Shown here piece by piece: positions 36,602 through 44,459 of a stretch of 64,000 nt of DNA. The notes under the pieces are model-generated. The model was not told where the DNA came from, did not search any database, and worked only from the letters and a program-made list of their open reading frames with translations. This stretch comes from Seriola aureovittata (lineage: Eukaryota > Chordata > Actinopteri > Carangiformes > Carangidae), in the NCBI RefSeq assembly GCF_021018895.1, contig NC_079380.1:2828236-2892235 (forward strand), written 5' to 3'. The translations under genes and the position numbers were made by a program. The first letter of the stretch is position 1. Every line of letters begins with the position of its first letter.

Positions 36602-36657
36602 GAAAGCCCAGGTTGCACTTGAACATCACTGCTTAGCTACTGAAGAACTCATTAAAA

Positions 36658-39600
36658 ATGGGGAACGCACCATCAGAAAGTAACATGGGCGACCAGCTCA
36701 GATGCATCAAGTGTGATAAAGTCCTGCCCCCATGCATCTCCTTCTCAGATTTATACCAAACTACTATTTACGGGAAGCGTGTACATGTTTTCAATGGAGG
36801 AGAATACTTCAGACCGGTAGGCAGCAATACTTCATACAAGTGTAACAATTGTTTTTATAAACCGAGCAGAGATGAAGAAGAGAGAAGGAAAGAGGCGGAG
36901 AGGAGAAGAGAGGAGGAGAGGAGATGTGAAGAACTGAATCAAAGACTCGAAGAATCACAACAGCGAGCTCAAGAGCAGCACGAGAATCAAATGAGCAGAG
37001 ACATTACGGAAGAACACAAGTCCAAGCAACATGTTCTGATAAGCCATCTGGATGAGTTTGATGCAAACTACGAATCAGACAGTGATGAGCTTCTAGAAAC
37101 CCTCTCATTAAAATGCAGCATCCCTATTCCAAGCCTCAGTCTCGCTCAGCTGACTGCTGATCAGCTGGAGAGCATCCTTTCAGCACTGGACGAACTCCTG
37201 TTTGATGAATGGGTCAGTGCTCCTCCATCCCTCAGCACTCTGCAGCACACACAAGTGTTCATCACAGAGCTGTGTGTCCTGTCTCTGGATATGTCTGAGG
37301 GACTTTCCCTGCACAGCATCTCCAATCATGTGCAGTCCCTGGTGGGGTCCGTCAGCCAATCAGCATGCAATGTTTCTGAGAGTTTCCTGCTGACTCAAGC
37401 CCTGCACCTGAATCTGATGCACTTCTTTACTGACCGTGGCGGCTGTGAGCCAGATGCAGCTCTCATAGCCAAACGATGGGCCGAGGGGAACCTTTCCACT
37501 GAGAATCTCTTTCTTACAGGATTTCTCGGCACACTCACATCATCGCTACAGACTGTGGTTGGAAGAGCCTCCATGTCCATTTTAAATATGGAAATCCAGA
37601 GCTTGAAGCTTCTCCTTTTCACACTCGAAGATCTAAATGGCAAAGAAAGCCACTCAGAATCCACTGAAATGCTCCTCAGACTTGTGCAAATAAACCAATG
37701 GACACCAACAGAAGCAGTGACTCTGCTCAAAATGCTGTCAGAGAAATATACAAAGGATGCTCCAATAACTCAAGTGCTCACGTTGATACAAGTGTATGAC
37801 GTATCACCTGACTGGACAGATGACTCCGGACACTCTCTCATTCAGGTTCTGGACTTCATTGGACCTGAGAGAATCCAACTTGATTTTCAAAAGATTCTCA
37901 GAAAGCAAGATGAGCATGGTCTAGATTCAGCTCTAGCAGAATTACAAGGGTTCAGGAATTTGGAGGATTCTGTCGTCGATATGATAAAAATCATCACAAC
38001 TGGCGTCCTGCAATATTCAGAAAATGCCCCAAAAGATAAACCATTCATGAAAGACTCCTTTAAATGTGCAAACCTGAATGCAGATGACATCCAAAACTCT
38101 TTGTGTCAGCTCTGTAAAACAGTTTCTGACACAAAAGGCTGGTGGCCCACAGTGCAGCAGATGCTGAGGTGGTGTGTGTTGGTACTGACTGAGAAGAGCG
38201 TGCCATTAGCATTGGTCAGTGTGGAAGAGGACCCATGTGTCACAGCCATGTTTGCAGCCACACAAGTCTGCATGGGAAACAAAGTGGACATTGTGCTGAG
38301 GTCTGACGAGCAAGCTAAGGAGTGGTCTGACTTCTACAAGCATCTCGGGATTTCTCTCAACACAAACATGAAAAAAACCAATGCATCACACAGAGATGTC
38401 TATGAAGCAGACATTGTGTACGGGACCATGGATGACTTTGTCTCTGATTACTTCCAATATGGCTTAGAGGTGATGGAAACAGGGAATCCACACCTTAGCC
38501 GAGGGTTTATCATTGAAGACGATCGTCTCAGTGCTTCTCATAATCTGGATCTCTCAAGGCTCAAGCAAAACGACACCTTGGTATTTGCTGCAGAGATCCT
38601 GCAAACCCTCTTGGGTAATTTTCACAGTGAGGATATGGAACTGAGACACAGGTTTATTAAGGCTCTTTTTCAGGTGCTCCACAATAACCTAAACAAACAC
38701 ACAGACGCGGACAGTAAAATCATAACCATCTTACAAAAATGTTCTGGTAAAGAACTGCCTTCCAACGAGGTCTACATTCTGACCGTTCTTGAGAATCTCC
38801 TTCAAGAGTTTACTGGGGAAACAGACAGTGAGATAAACAAGGCATCTCTGGGAGGCCAGTTGTTCTGGGAGAGTTTATTTGCCTGTGTAGTGCAATGCCA
38901 ATCCTCAAAGGAACAAACCAAAGAACTCTTCCAGATGATGTCAAACACTGTAGCACAACAACTTTGGCTACCAAGAGAAGCTTTAAACCTCCTTGAAGCA
39001 TTAACTGACCACCATCATGACAAAGACTGTGTTTCAATCATGAAGATTTTACACCTGATAGGAACATATCAGATTTCTTCTAAGTGGACAGATGAGAAGA
39101 ATCGGTCTCTCCTTGAGCTCTTGAACTCATCTGAAACCGAGAATCTGATCCAACTTTTAGAAAAAAGCTTCAGAGATGAGGCAGAAAAAAGCACTGACTG
39201 TCTTTTTGATGAAATACGGCACATGAAAAATATTGATGAGCAAACACTGGAGAAATCATACTATATAGTAAAGACTGTTAAGAACCTGATTGAATCTGGT
39301 GAAATTAAAAACCACACGGATGTGCAGCAAGCAAGGAATCTAAGTCATAGTACAGACATAGAAGACCTTCAGGAGATCCTGGCAGTCTTATGCAATGCTG
39401 TACACTTGCACAAGGCTGAAGGAAAGTGGTGGCCCAGAGCCACTCAGATGATAAGCTGGTGCCTCTTGGCCATGTCTGACACTGGAAAGCTCCTGGAGAT
39501 GGGAACTGGAGAGGGGAAGTCTTGTGTCATAGCAATGTTTGCAGCGCTGCATGCGCTCCAGGGAGAAAAAGTAGATGTGGTGTCCAGCTCCTCTGTGTTA

Positions 39601-42600
39601 TGTCAAAGAGATGCAGAAGAGTGGACCGACTTCTACAAATACCTTCACCTAACAGTCGACTCAAACACAAATAAAACCGAAGATAAAGGTAGAAAAGAGT
39701 GCTACCAGAAGGACGTGGTCTATGGGACAATCGATGCCTTTGCTGCAGATCACCTTCGCCAGATATTTGAGATGAAGGGCGTGAGGACCGATCGCAGCTA
39801 CCAGTGCATCATAATCGATGAGGTGGACTCGCTGCTGCTGGATAATGGAGTGCAGCTGACCTACCTCTCCAGCCCCATGGTCTCCATGCAGCACCTGAAC
39901 ATTATTCTGGCCATGATCTGGGGCCATGTCAGCCAGTACGGCTTCCTGTCAACAGGACACCAGACATTCGTACAAGGTCCCCCTGCTTCATTCTTCAAGG
40001 CCATATTTGACTCAATTGACACAGAAGGAATTGATGACCCCATGGATGTTTTATGTATTGCTGAGGAATTAAAGATTGTGCCAGAAGGATTTGCAGTGGA
40101 TTTCTATAAAAGTGAAAAAGATGAAGCACTCAGGAAACTGAAAACTGTGAGTCAAGATGCCGTGGTAGATTTTTTCCACAAAACTGAGCACTATGTCCCC
40201 TATGGTTTCACTGTGTACACTCTAGACGACAATGGATTGCTCTGTCTGAGAAAGGCCAGTCCATCCAACAACCAGGACATTCCAGACCTCAAGTTTCTTG
40301 TTTTGGAGGAAGGCTTGTGTTGTCCTCTCTCTGACTCTGAGGACATTCTTATCAAACCCATTGCAGGATTCATCTCAGAGAGGATTCAGTACACACCTTG
40401 CACAAACAATAAAGACAAAATCAGCATCCCTGGGTTCCTGAGAAATCTGATAGAGAAGAAACTGTCAGTGTGGGTTCAGAATGCCTTTCTGGCAATTAAG
40501 CTGAGGCAAGGACAGGAGTACGTTGTAGAAAACGAGAGCGTCTGTCCAGTGGACTTCAGATCCACTGGTATTGTAGAACTGGGTAAGAGGTGGGGTGATG
40601 GTCTTCAGCAGTTTCTTGAGATTAAACACCAAATCAAACTGAGCACCATTTCAACAGTGACAAACTACATTTCTAACATTTCCTTTTTTGAAAAATACCA
40701 TTGGAAAATATATGGAACCACAGGGACACTTGGAAGTGAAAAAGACATGCTGTTCTTGCAGGACCTATATCCAAATCTCTCGGCCTGCAAAATGCCGACT
40801 TTCAACCGGAGGAAATTATTTGAGGTCAAAGGTACTCTTAAGACTTCAACTGCAGAGTGGAAATCTGAAATAAAAGATGTGGTTATGGCTCAAATTACCC
40901 CAAATTCATACAGAGAGGGAAGAGCAGCCTTGGTGATCTGTGAAACCATCAACACAGCCAAAGATATCTATGAAGAGCTGAAAAGCATCATCCCAGGTGA
41001 AATCATTCTCTACAGCCGCAGTGACAAAGATAGTTTGAGCAAAATAGAGAAGACATTGGATCCTGGTGATGTCATTGTTGCCACAAACCTTGCTGGGCGT
41101 GGCACAGACATAAAAGTCTCCAAAAAGGTGAACAACAATGGGGGATTATTTGTGATCCTCTCCTTCCTTTCCGAGAACACGAGAGTGGAGCTCCAGGCAT
41201 TTGGCCGAACTGCACGCAAAGGTAAACCTGGATCTGCGCAGGTGATCATGACCACTGATTGTCTGCAGGAGTGCTTCAGAACAGTGTCTTCTCTGGAGGA
41301 GGCAAAGGAAACTAGGGATAGACTCTCAGCAGAAAGGATGAATGACATGATGAACGATGTCACTGAGATGAAACTGCGAGAGGACCTGTTTTCAGAGTAC
41401 TGCAGGACCCTGCAGTATATTTACAGGAACACAGATGGAGATGAACGAGGCACTGTTGTTGGCATCATGAATGAGTTCTGGGGGATGTGGTTGCAAACTA
41501 AATCAGATGAAATTGACCAGTTGAAAAGATATAACTTGCAAAAATGCTTAAAAGCTGATTTGTCACTGGCAAAAAGACAGTCTTACCGTCAGACTTCACC
41601 ATGTTCCAGCATTTACCACTACATCAAGTTTGGGAATATCACACTGGATCAAAACCAATGGGGTCGCAGCATGAGTCTATTTGAAAAAGCTATGGAACAA
41701 GATGAAAGTTGGGCAGCCATAGCTTTTTACAGTCATGCATACTGCACTATAAAGCAGCAGAGGGGAGATTACCTCACTAGGGCTAGAGATGATCTCAGGA
41801 AAGCACAGGAGTCTCTGAAGTACCTGAGTGAGGAGTGCGTTCTCTGCCTGCAGTTTGTAAAAATGTCCTCTGCGACCAACCGTCAACTCAACCCAACCAG
41901 CCTCGAAAAACAGTTAACAGCCAAGTGCAACATGTTCAGTTACTTTGACGAAAACATTAGTGAGGCTATCAAAAAGCTGGAGGAGATAAAAGACAAAGAG
42001 AGGGATGCAAAAGCCAGTAAATCACCAATGTTCTCCCTGGTGTCAGGCGCCAATGAAGATCTCCAAGTGGAGGCCTACAATCTGTACAGTCGAGGCCTGA
42101 AATACATCTTTTCTGTCGAAGAAGAACCTCGTTTCCCATGGGAAGGTCTGCTGGTGCTCTGTCTCGGAGTTCTGCAGATTATTGGAGGGGCACTGATCAC
42201 TGCGTTTACTTGTGGAATATTAGTTCAAGTTGGTTTTGGTCTGATCACTGAAGGGATATCAGACTGCATCACCGGCATCGAGTCCATGGTGACAGGAAAT
42301 TTCAGTTGGAAATCATGGGCTATAGATAAAGCCATTTCTATTGGCTTATCTCTCATTGGGTTTGGAGTTGGAAAGGTGATTGCAAAAGGCTTCAAAGCCT
42401 CTAAGGTGTTGATTAATGCATTTGGCAAACAACTGAAGTTGATGCCAAAGGTTCTCTCCACACAGGCTAAAAATGGCCTCAGTGTTGTTGCAAAAACCAA
42501 TATGAAGAATGCAGTGAAACACAGTGCAAAAGAAATGGCAGAAGAACTCATTACCTATGGATTGGGGAAGGCAGAAAATGCATTACTGAATGAAATACTA

Positions 42601-43728
42601 ACTGGCATAAAGAATGAAGTGAGAAAGGGAATTGTAGATGATGTGAAATCCAACATGGAAAAAGAGCCCTTGGCTGCAGTAGTAGACTCTGTTATTCTCT
42701 CACACCTTGAGGATAAACAACAGTTATCTGATCTCCTGCTGGACAAGGAGAGAAAGAGCAAACTTCTGGCCGTTTTCAGTAAATTAAGCAACACTGCATC
42801 ACAGCCGTTCTACGCTGACCTCCGCTGGCAGGAACAGCTTAACTCATCCATCAGCACAGTGCTTGACAGCGTTAAATCAGACACCTCTGGCAAAACAAGT
42901 GCAATACTGACAGCCATCCAAGCCATTCACATGGGGGCACTGGCAGCAGATGCCATCAGTACAGTGCTCAGCCTCTTAAACAAGTTTCTCTCAAACCTTC
43001 ATCAAGAGCTGAATAAATTTAAAAAGGATGTAGATTTCTCAGAGAAAGTGAAGCGGAATAAACTGTCGCCTTCAGAAACTGAGACACTGAAGGAATTCAA
43101 GCGGGATTTAGCTGACACCATCAGTGCTTCATTAGCCGATGCTTTGGTAGCAGTGTTCCACAAAAAGCTCTCCAGTCACTTTGTTTCTTATGCCCAAGAC
43201 CGAGTAAATGGCGTCATAGGCAGTTATGTAAGAACTGGCTTAAAGAGTGACAAAACAGAGGAAGAACTCCTAGCTGGACAAAACAGCAGATACACTGCAT
43301 ACATGTCAGGAGACAAAAATACACTTGCAGCAGAGTCAGTCAAACACTCACTGTCACAAGCTGAAAAGATCAGGAATCCCATGACATCAGGTAACATTCT
43401 GGATATCAGAGTGCTGTCAGAAACCACCGACACTAAGGTTGTCATTCTAACAGAGGACAGCCATGGCAAGCTTACCAAAATGCAGGAGCTGAACCCAGGC
43501 ACTAAACCTGCCAGTCAAAATGTGACACTGGTCTACAGACCAAAGAGTTCCCAATACCCAGAGGGCTATTACAATGTGCGCATCAATAATAAGACAGTGA
43601 TTGTAATCAACGAAGGCAAGAGCTGCCTGTTTCACGCTTTAGCCCGAGGCATGAACCCAGAGGCGGTGAAAAAGAGATTACCTTGGAAGCAGGTCGTCTC
43701 CGAACTGTGGAGGCTGATGCTCTCCTGA
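36658..43728 (+). CDS. Giant SecA-type motor protein with OTU-like domain (N-terminal 2356 codons)
   Basis: A single-exon frame. Start: first ATG after an in-frame TAG at 36634, with a strong context (A at -3, G at +4) just 3' of a splice acceptor. Residues 1-65: MGNAPS myristoylation-type start and CxxC pairs (16/19, 62/65). 66-115: charged coiled coil. About 140-480: helical. About 490-640: motor-like copy lacking Walker motifs. About 915-1545: SecA-type ATPase with GTGEGKS (949-955), DVVYGTIDAF, DEVD (1054-1057), RWGDGLQQ (1311-1318), TTGTLGSE (1354-1361), ATNLAGRGTDI (1475-1485) and GRTARKG (1516-1522). Then TPR-like helices (about 1645-1735), hydrophobic segments (about 1829-1865, 1888-1910), more helices, and an OTU-like start at C2323. 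SecA proteins couple ATP hydrolysis to moving unfolded polypeptides; the substrate here is unknown. I recall automated SecA-like annotations in other teleosts but could not check. The frame ends early through a one-base shift at 43669-43673. The SecA-type assignment is near certain; the cellular role is not. Confidence 0.93.
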   Translation: MGNAPSESNMGDQLRCIKCDKVLPPCISFSDLYQTTIYGKRVHVFNGGEYFRPVGSNTSYKCNNCFYKPSRDEEERRKEAERRREEERRCEELNQRLEESQQRAQEQHENQMSRDITEEHKSKQHVLISHLDEFDANYESDSDELLETLSLKCSIPIPSLSLAQLTADQLESILSALDELLFDEWVSAPPSLSTLQHTQVFITELCVLSLDMSEGLSLHSISNHVQSLVGSVSQSACNVSESFLLTQALHLNLMHFFTDRGGCEPDAALIAKRWAEGNLSTENLFLTGFLGTLTSSLQTVVGRASMSILNMEIQSLKLLLFTLEDLNGKESHSESTEMLLRLVQINQWTPTEAVTLLKMLSEKYTKDAPITQVLTLIQVYDVSPDWTDDSGHSLIQVLDFIGPERIQLDFQKILRKQDEHGLDSALAELQGFRNLEDSVVDMIKIITTGVLQYSENAPKDKPFMKDSFKCANLNADDIQNSLCQLCKTVSDTKGWWPTVQQMLRWCVLVLTEKSVPLALVSVEEDPCVTAMFAATQVCMGNKVDIVLRSDEQAKEWSDFYKHLGISLNTNMKKTNASHRDVYEADIVYGTMDDFVSDYFQYGLEVMETGNPHLSRGFIIEDDRLSASHNLDLSRLKQNDTLVFAAEILQTLLGNFHSEDMELRHRFIKALFQVLHNNLNKHTDADSKIITILQKCSGKELPSNEVYILTVLENLLQEFTGETDSEINKASLGGQLFWESLFACVVQCQSSKEQTKELFQMMSNTVAQQLWLPREALNLLEALTDHHHDKDCVSIMKILHLIGTYQISSKWTDEKNRSLLELLNSSETENLIQLLEKSFRDEAEKSTDCLFDEIRHMKNIDEQTLEKSYYIVKTVKNLIESGEIKNHTDVQQARNLSHSTDIEDLQEILAVLCNAVHLHKAEGKWWPRATQMISWCLLAMSDTGKLLEMGTGEGKSCVIAMFAALHALQGEKVDVVSSSSVLCQRDAEEWTDFYKYLHLTVDSNTNKTEDKGRKECYQKDVVYGTIDAFAADHLRQIFEMKGVRTDRSYQCIIIDEVDSLLLDNGVQLTYLSSPMVSMQHLNIILAMIWGHVSQYGFLSTGHQTFVQGPPASFFKAIFDSIDTEGIDDPMDVLCIAEELKIVPEGFAVDFYKSEKDEALRKLKTVSQDAVVDFFHKTEHYVPYGFTVYTLDDNGLLCLRKASPSNNQDIPDLKFLVLEEGLCCPLSDSEDILIKPIAGFISERIQYTPCTNNKDKISIPGFLRNLIEKKLSVWVQNAFLAIKLRQGQEYVVENESVCPVDFRSTGIVELGKRWGDGLQQFLEIKHQIKLSTISTVTNYISNISFFEKYHWKIYGTTGTLGSEKDMLFLQDLYPNLSACKMPTFNRRKLFEVKGTLKTSTAEWKSEIKDVVMAQITPNSYREGRAALVICETINTAKDIYEELKSIIPGEIILYSRSDKDSLSKIEKTLDPGDVIVATNLAGRGTDIKVSKKVNNNGGLFVILSFLSENTRVELQAFGRTARKGKPGSAQVIMTTDCLQECFRTVSSLEEAKETRDRLSAERMNDMMNDVTEMKLREDLFSEYCRTLQYIYRNTDGDERGTVVGIMNEFWGMWLQTKSDEIDQLKRYNLQKCLKADLSLAKRQSYRQTSPCSSIYHYIKFGNITLDQNQWGRSMSLFEKAMEQDESWAAIAFYSHAYCTIKQQRGDYLTRARDDLRKAQESLKYLSEECVLCLQFVKMSSATNRQLNPTSLEKQLTAKCNMFSYFDENISEAIKKLEEIKDKERDAKASKSPMFSLVSGANEDLQVEAYNLYSRGLKYIFSVEEEPRFPWEGLLVLCLGVLQIIGGALITAFTCGILVQVGFGLITEGISDCITGIESMVTGNFSWKSWAIDKAISIGLSLIGFGVGKVIAKGFKASKVLINAFGKQLKLMPKVLSTQAKNGLSVVAKTNMKNAVKHSAKEMAEELITYGLGKAENALLNEILTGIKNEVRKGIVDDVKSNMEKEPLAAVVDSVILSHLEDKQQLSDLLLDKERKSKLLAVFSKLSNTASQPFYADLRWQEQLNSSISTVLDSVKSDTSGKTSAILTAIQAIHMGALAADAISTVLSLLNKFLSNLHQELNKFKKDVDFSEKVKRNKLSPSETETLKEFKRDLADTISASLADALVAVFHKKLSSHFVSYAQDRVNGVIGSYVRTGLKSDKTEEELLAGQNSRYTAYMSGDKNTLAAESVKHSLSQAEKIRNPMTSGNILDIRVLSETTDTKVVILTEDSHGKLTKMQELNPGTKPASQNVTLVYRPKSSQYPEGYYNVRINNKTVIVINEGKSCLFHALARGMNPEAVKKRLPWKQVVSELWRLMLS
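36703..37010 (+). other. N-terminal zinc-knuckle pair and coiled coil
   Basis: Residues 16-19 (CIKC) and 62-65 (CNNC), 42 residues apart, form two CxxC knuckles typical of a zinc ribbon. Cys26 is an additional cysteine. From about residue 70 a Glu/Arg-rich stretch (EEERRKEAERRREEERR) predicts a coiled coil of about 45 residues. Together with G2 and S6 of the N-terminus this suggests a membrane-tetherable, multimerising head. The metal binding is inferred from spacing only. Confidence 0.6.
38130..38600 (+). other. Degenerate first motor copy (pseudo-ATPase)
   Basis: Residues about 492-645 align with 918-1075: GWWPTVQQMLRWC with KWWPRATQMISWC, TAMFAATQVCMGNKVDIV with IAMFAALHALQGEKVDVV, EWSDFYKHLGISLNTN with EWTDFYKYLHLTVDSN, and DIVYGTMDDFVSDY with DVVYGTIDAFAADH. 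At the Walker A position the first copy has VEEDPC (522-527) instead of GTGEGKS, and at Walker B IIEDDR (618-623) instead of IIDEVD. ATP hydrolysis by this copy is not expected. The duplication extends upstream into the helical region (WTPTEAVTLLKML with WLPREALNLLEAL), giving an offset of about 425 residues. Confidence 0.85.
39400..41292 (+). other. Intact SecA-type ATPase core
   Basis: In order: the Gln-motif region (RATQM), Walker A GTGEGKS, SSVLCQRDAEEW (SecA: 'NDYLAQRDAEW'), VVYGTIDAF, Walker B IIIDEVDSLLLD, and a preprotein-crosslinking-like insertion of about 200 residues. Then come RWGDGLQQFLEIKH (SecA: 'W..GLHQA.EAKE'), TTGTLGSE, VIVATNLAGRGTDIKV, GGLFVI and QAFGRTARKGKPGSAQ with likely arginine fingers R1517 and R1520. 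The GTGEGKS Lys954 and Asp1054/Glu1055 are preserved, so catalysis is plausible. The C-terminal SecA scaffold and SecB-binding zinc tail of bacterial SecA are not recognisable. Confidence 0.93.
41610..41880 (+). other. TPR-like helical segment
   Basis: Residues about 1652-1740 read YHYIKFGNITLDQNQWGRSM then SLFEKAMEQDESWAAIAFYS, with the aromatic/Ala spacing of a tetratricopeptide pair, followed by AYCTIKQQRGDYLTRARDDL. Such repeats usually mediate protein binding. Assignment by pattern only. Confidence 0.5.
42136..42392 (+). other. Two hydrophobic glycine-rich segments
   Basis: Residues about 1829-1865 (GLLVLCLGVLQIIGGALITA then FTCGILVQVGFGLIT) and about 1888-1910 (AISIGLSLIGFGVGKVIAKG) are uncharged and Gly/Ile/Leu-rich and are separated by a short polar loop. 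They could be membrane helices or a membrane-insertable hairpin like those of large secreted bacterial proteins. A buried helical core is the alternative. Confidence 0.55.
43540..43728 (+). other. OTU-like cysteine-protease start
   Basis: After a Tyr-Pro-rich beta segment (YRPKSSQYPEGYYNVRINNK) comes VIVINEGKSCLFHALARGMN. The Cys in SCLFHA (residue 2323) sits where OTU deubiquitinases have DGNC(L/M)F. The usual Asp is replaced (NEGKS), as in divergent OTUs. The rest of the domain lies across the frameshift. The catalytic His could not be assigned. Confidence 0.65.
43668..43676 (+). other. One-base frameshift site in an A-run
   Basis: The sequence GTGAAAAAGAGATTA holds five A residues (43669-43673). 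In the upstream frame it reads VKKRLPWKQ and stops at 43728. With one more A in the run it would pass into the downstream frame, which begins EITLEAGRLRT and is open to 44459. The overlap has domain-like continuity on both sides. No classical X XXY YYZ slippery heptamer is present, so programmed -1 slippage is not favoured. Confidence 0.75.
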
Positions 43729-44459
43729 GATGCCCAGACCAATGGGAGCACTTCGTCAAGATCCAAGATTGGATGGACGCAATCATAGGAAAGGAGTTGT
43801 TCATGGTAGAGGGAGCTATACCAAAAAAAATTGTACAAGAACGCAAAGAGGTGCTCAAGAAAGAGGTTGGAAAAGAAAAATATTACACAAATTGGAGAAA
43901 ACACAGCCAAAACAAGCCTGACATTGGACAATTCATTAATGCGCATCACCAACCACCAGTGAGTAGTATATTGGACGCTAGAAAATTCAACAAGAGCAGC
44001 AAATTAGCTGAAGCCATGCATGAAGTGGCAATAGACTCACGTCTTCTGGATACCCGTCTGATGTATAATGTGAAATCACATCATGGCCCTGGACTTCTAA
44101 CTGAAAGTTTTCAGTTTCAGTTTTCAAGTACAAAAAAACAAAACTTCCAGGACTTACTGGCTGCCACAATAAGCCAGGACAATGCTGTGGGCACCTTCAA
44201 ACTGATCATTGTAGGTGCAATGCCCAGATTCAGATTAAATAGTTCCAAATACATGCAAGTGAGTAAAACCAGGCTCTACAGTTTTGAACAAAATTATCAG
44301 AATCATTCTAAAGCTTTGGTCCAGGAATGGTTCGACCAGCTCCGAGGCAAGGGTGTCATGACAAATGCTGATCTCAGCACCCTTAATGCATGGATCAACA
44401 ACCAGGGCTACAAGAATAAAAGCGATCCACACAGGAACCAAGTCTCCAGTCTCCTGTAA
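43683..44459 (+). CDS. C-terminal continuation of the SecA/OTU protein (-1 frame)
   Basis: The frame is open from upstream of the shift site to TAA at 44457-44459, giving about 258 codons. Its first residues (LEAGRLRTVEADALLRCPDQ, then WEHFVKIQDW) look like the helices that follow the nucleophile Cys in OTU-type domains, supporting a single ancestral protein. Further on are FINAHHQPPVSSILD, SHHGPGLLTESFQFQF, a NFQDLLAATISQDNAVGTFK block and a basic C-terminus. I do not recognise these. The HHQPP cluster resembles short His-Pro motifs at the C-ends of some large bacterial toxin-like proteins, but that is a weak likeness. There is no separate start: the frame's own first ATG is downstream of conserved sequence, so independent translation is unlikely. 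AATAAA signals follow at about 44757 and 44801. Confidence 0.8.
   Translation: MEAGRLRTVEADALLRCPDQWEHFVKIQDWMDAIIGKELFMVEGAIPKKIVQERKEVLKKEVGKEKYYTNWRKHSQNKPDIGQFINAHHQPPVSSILDARKFNKSSKLAEAMHEVAIDSRLLDTRLMYNVKSHHGPGLLTESFQFQFSSTKKQNFQDLLAATISQDNAVGTFKLIIVGAMPRFRLNSSKYMQVSKTRLYSFEQNYQNHSKALVQEWFDQLRGKGVMTNADLSTLNAWINNQGYKNKSDPHRNQVSSLL

Noticed and set aside
43668..43676. Programmed -1 ribosomal frameshifting at the A-run
   Set aside because: The run is only five A residues after G, not a canonical X XXY YYZ heptamer, and I see no obvious downstream pseudoknot. A one-base indel is simpler. Not fully excluded.
36658..44459. Bacterial contamination as the source of the SecA-like frame
   Set aside because: It is continuous with fish-type microsatellites and transposons on both sides, has eukaryotic splice-site and poly(A) context, and carries N-terminal eukaryote-style features. 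No bacterial neighbours, Shine-Dalgarno site or operon are seen.
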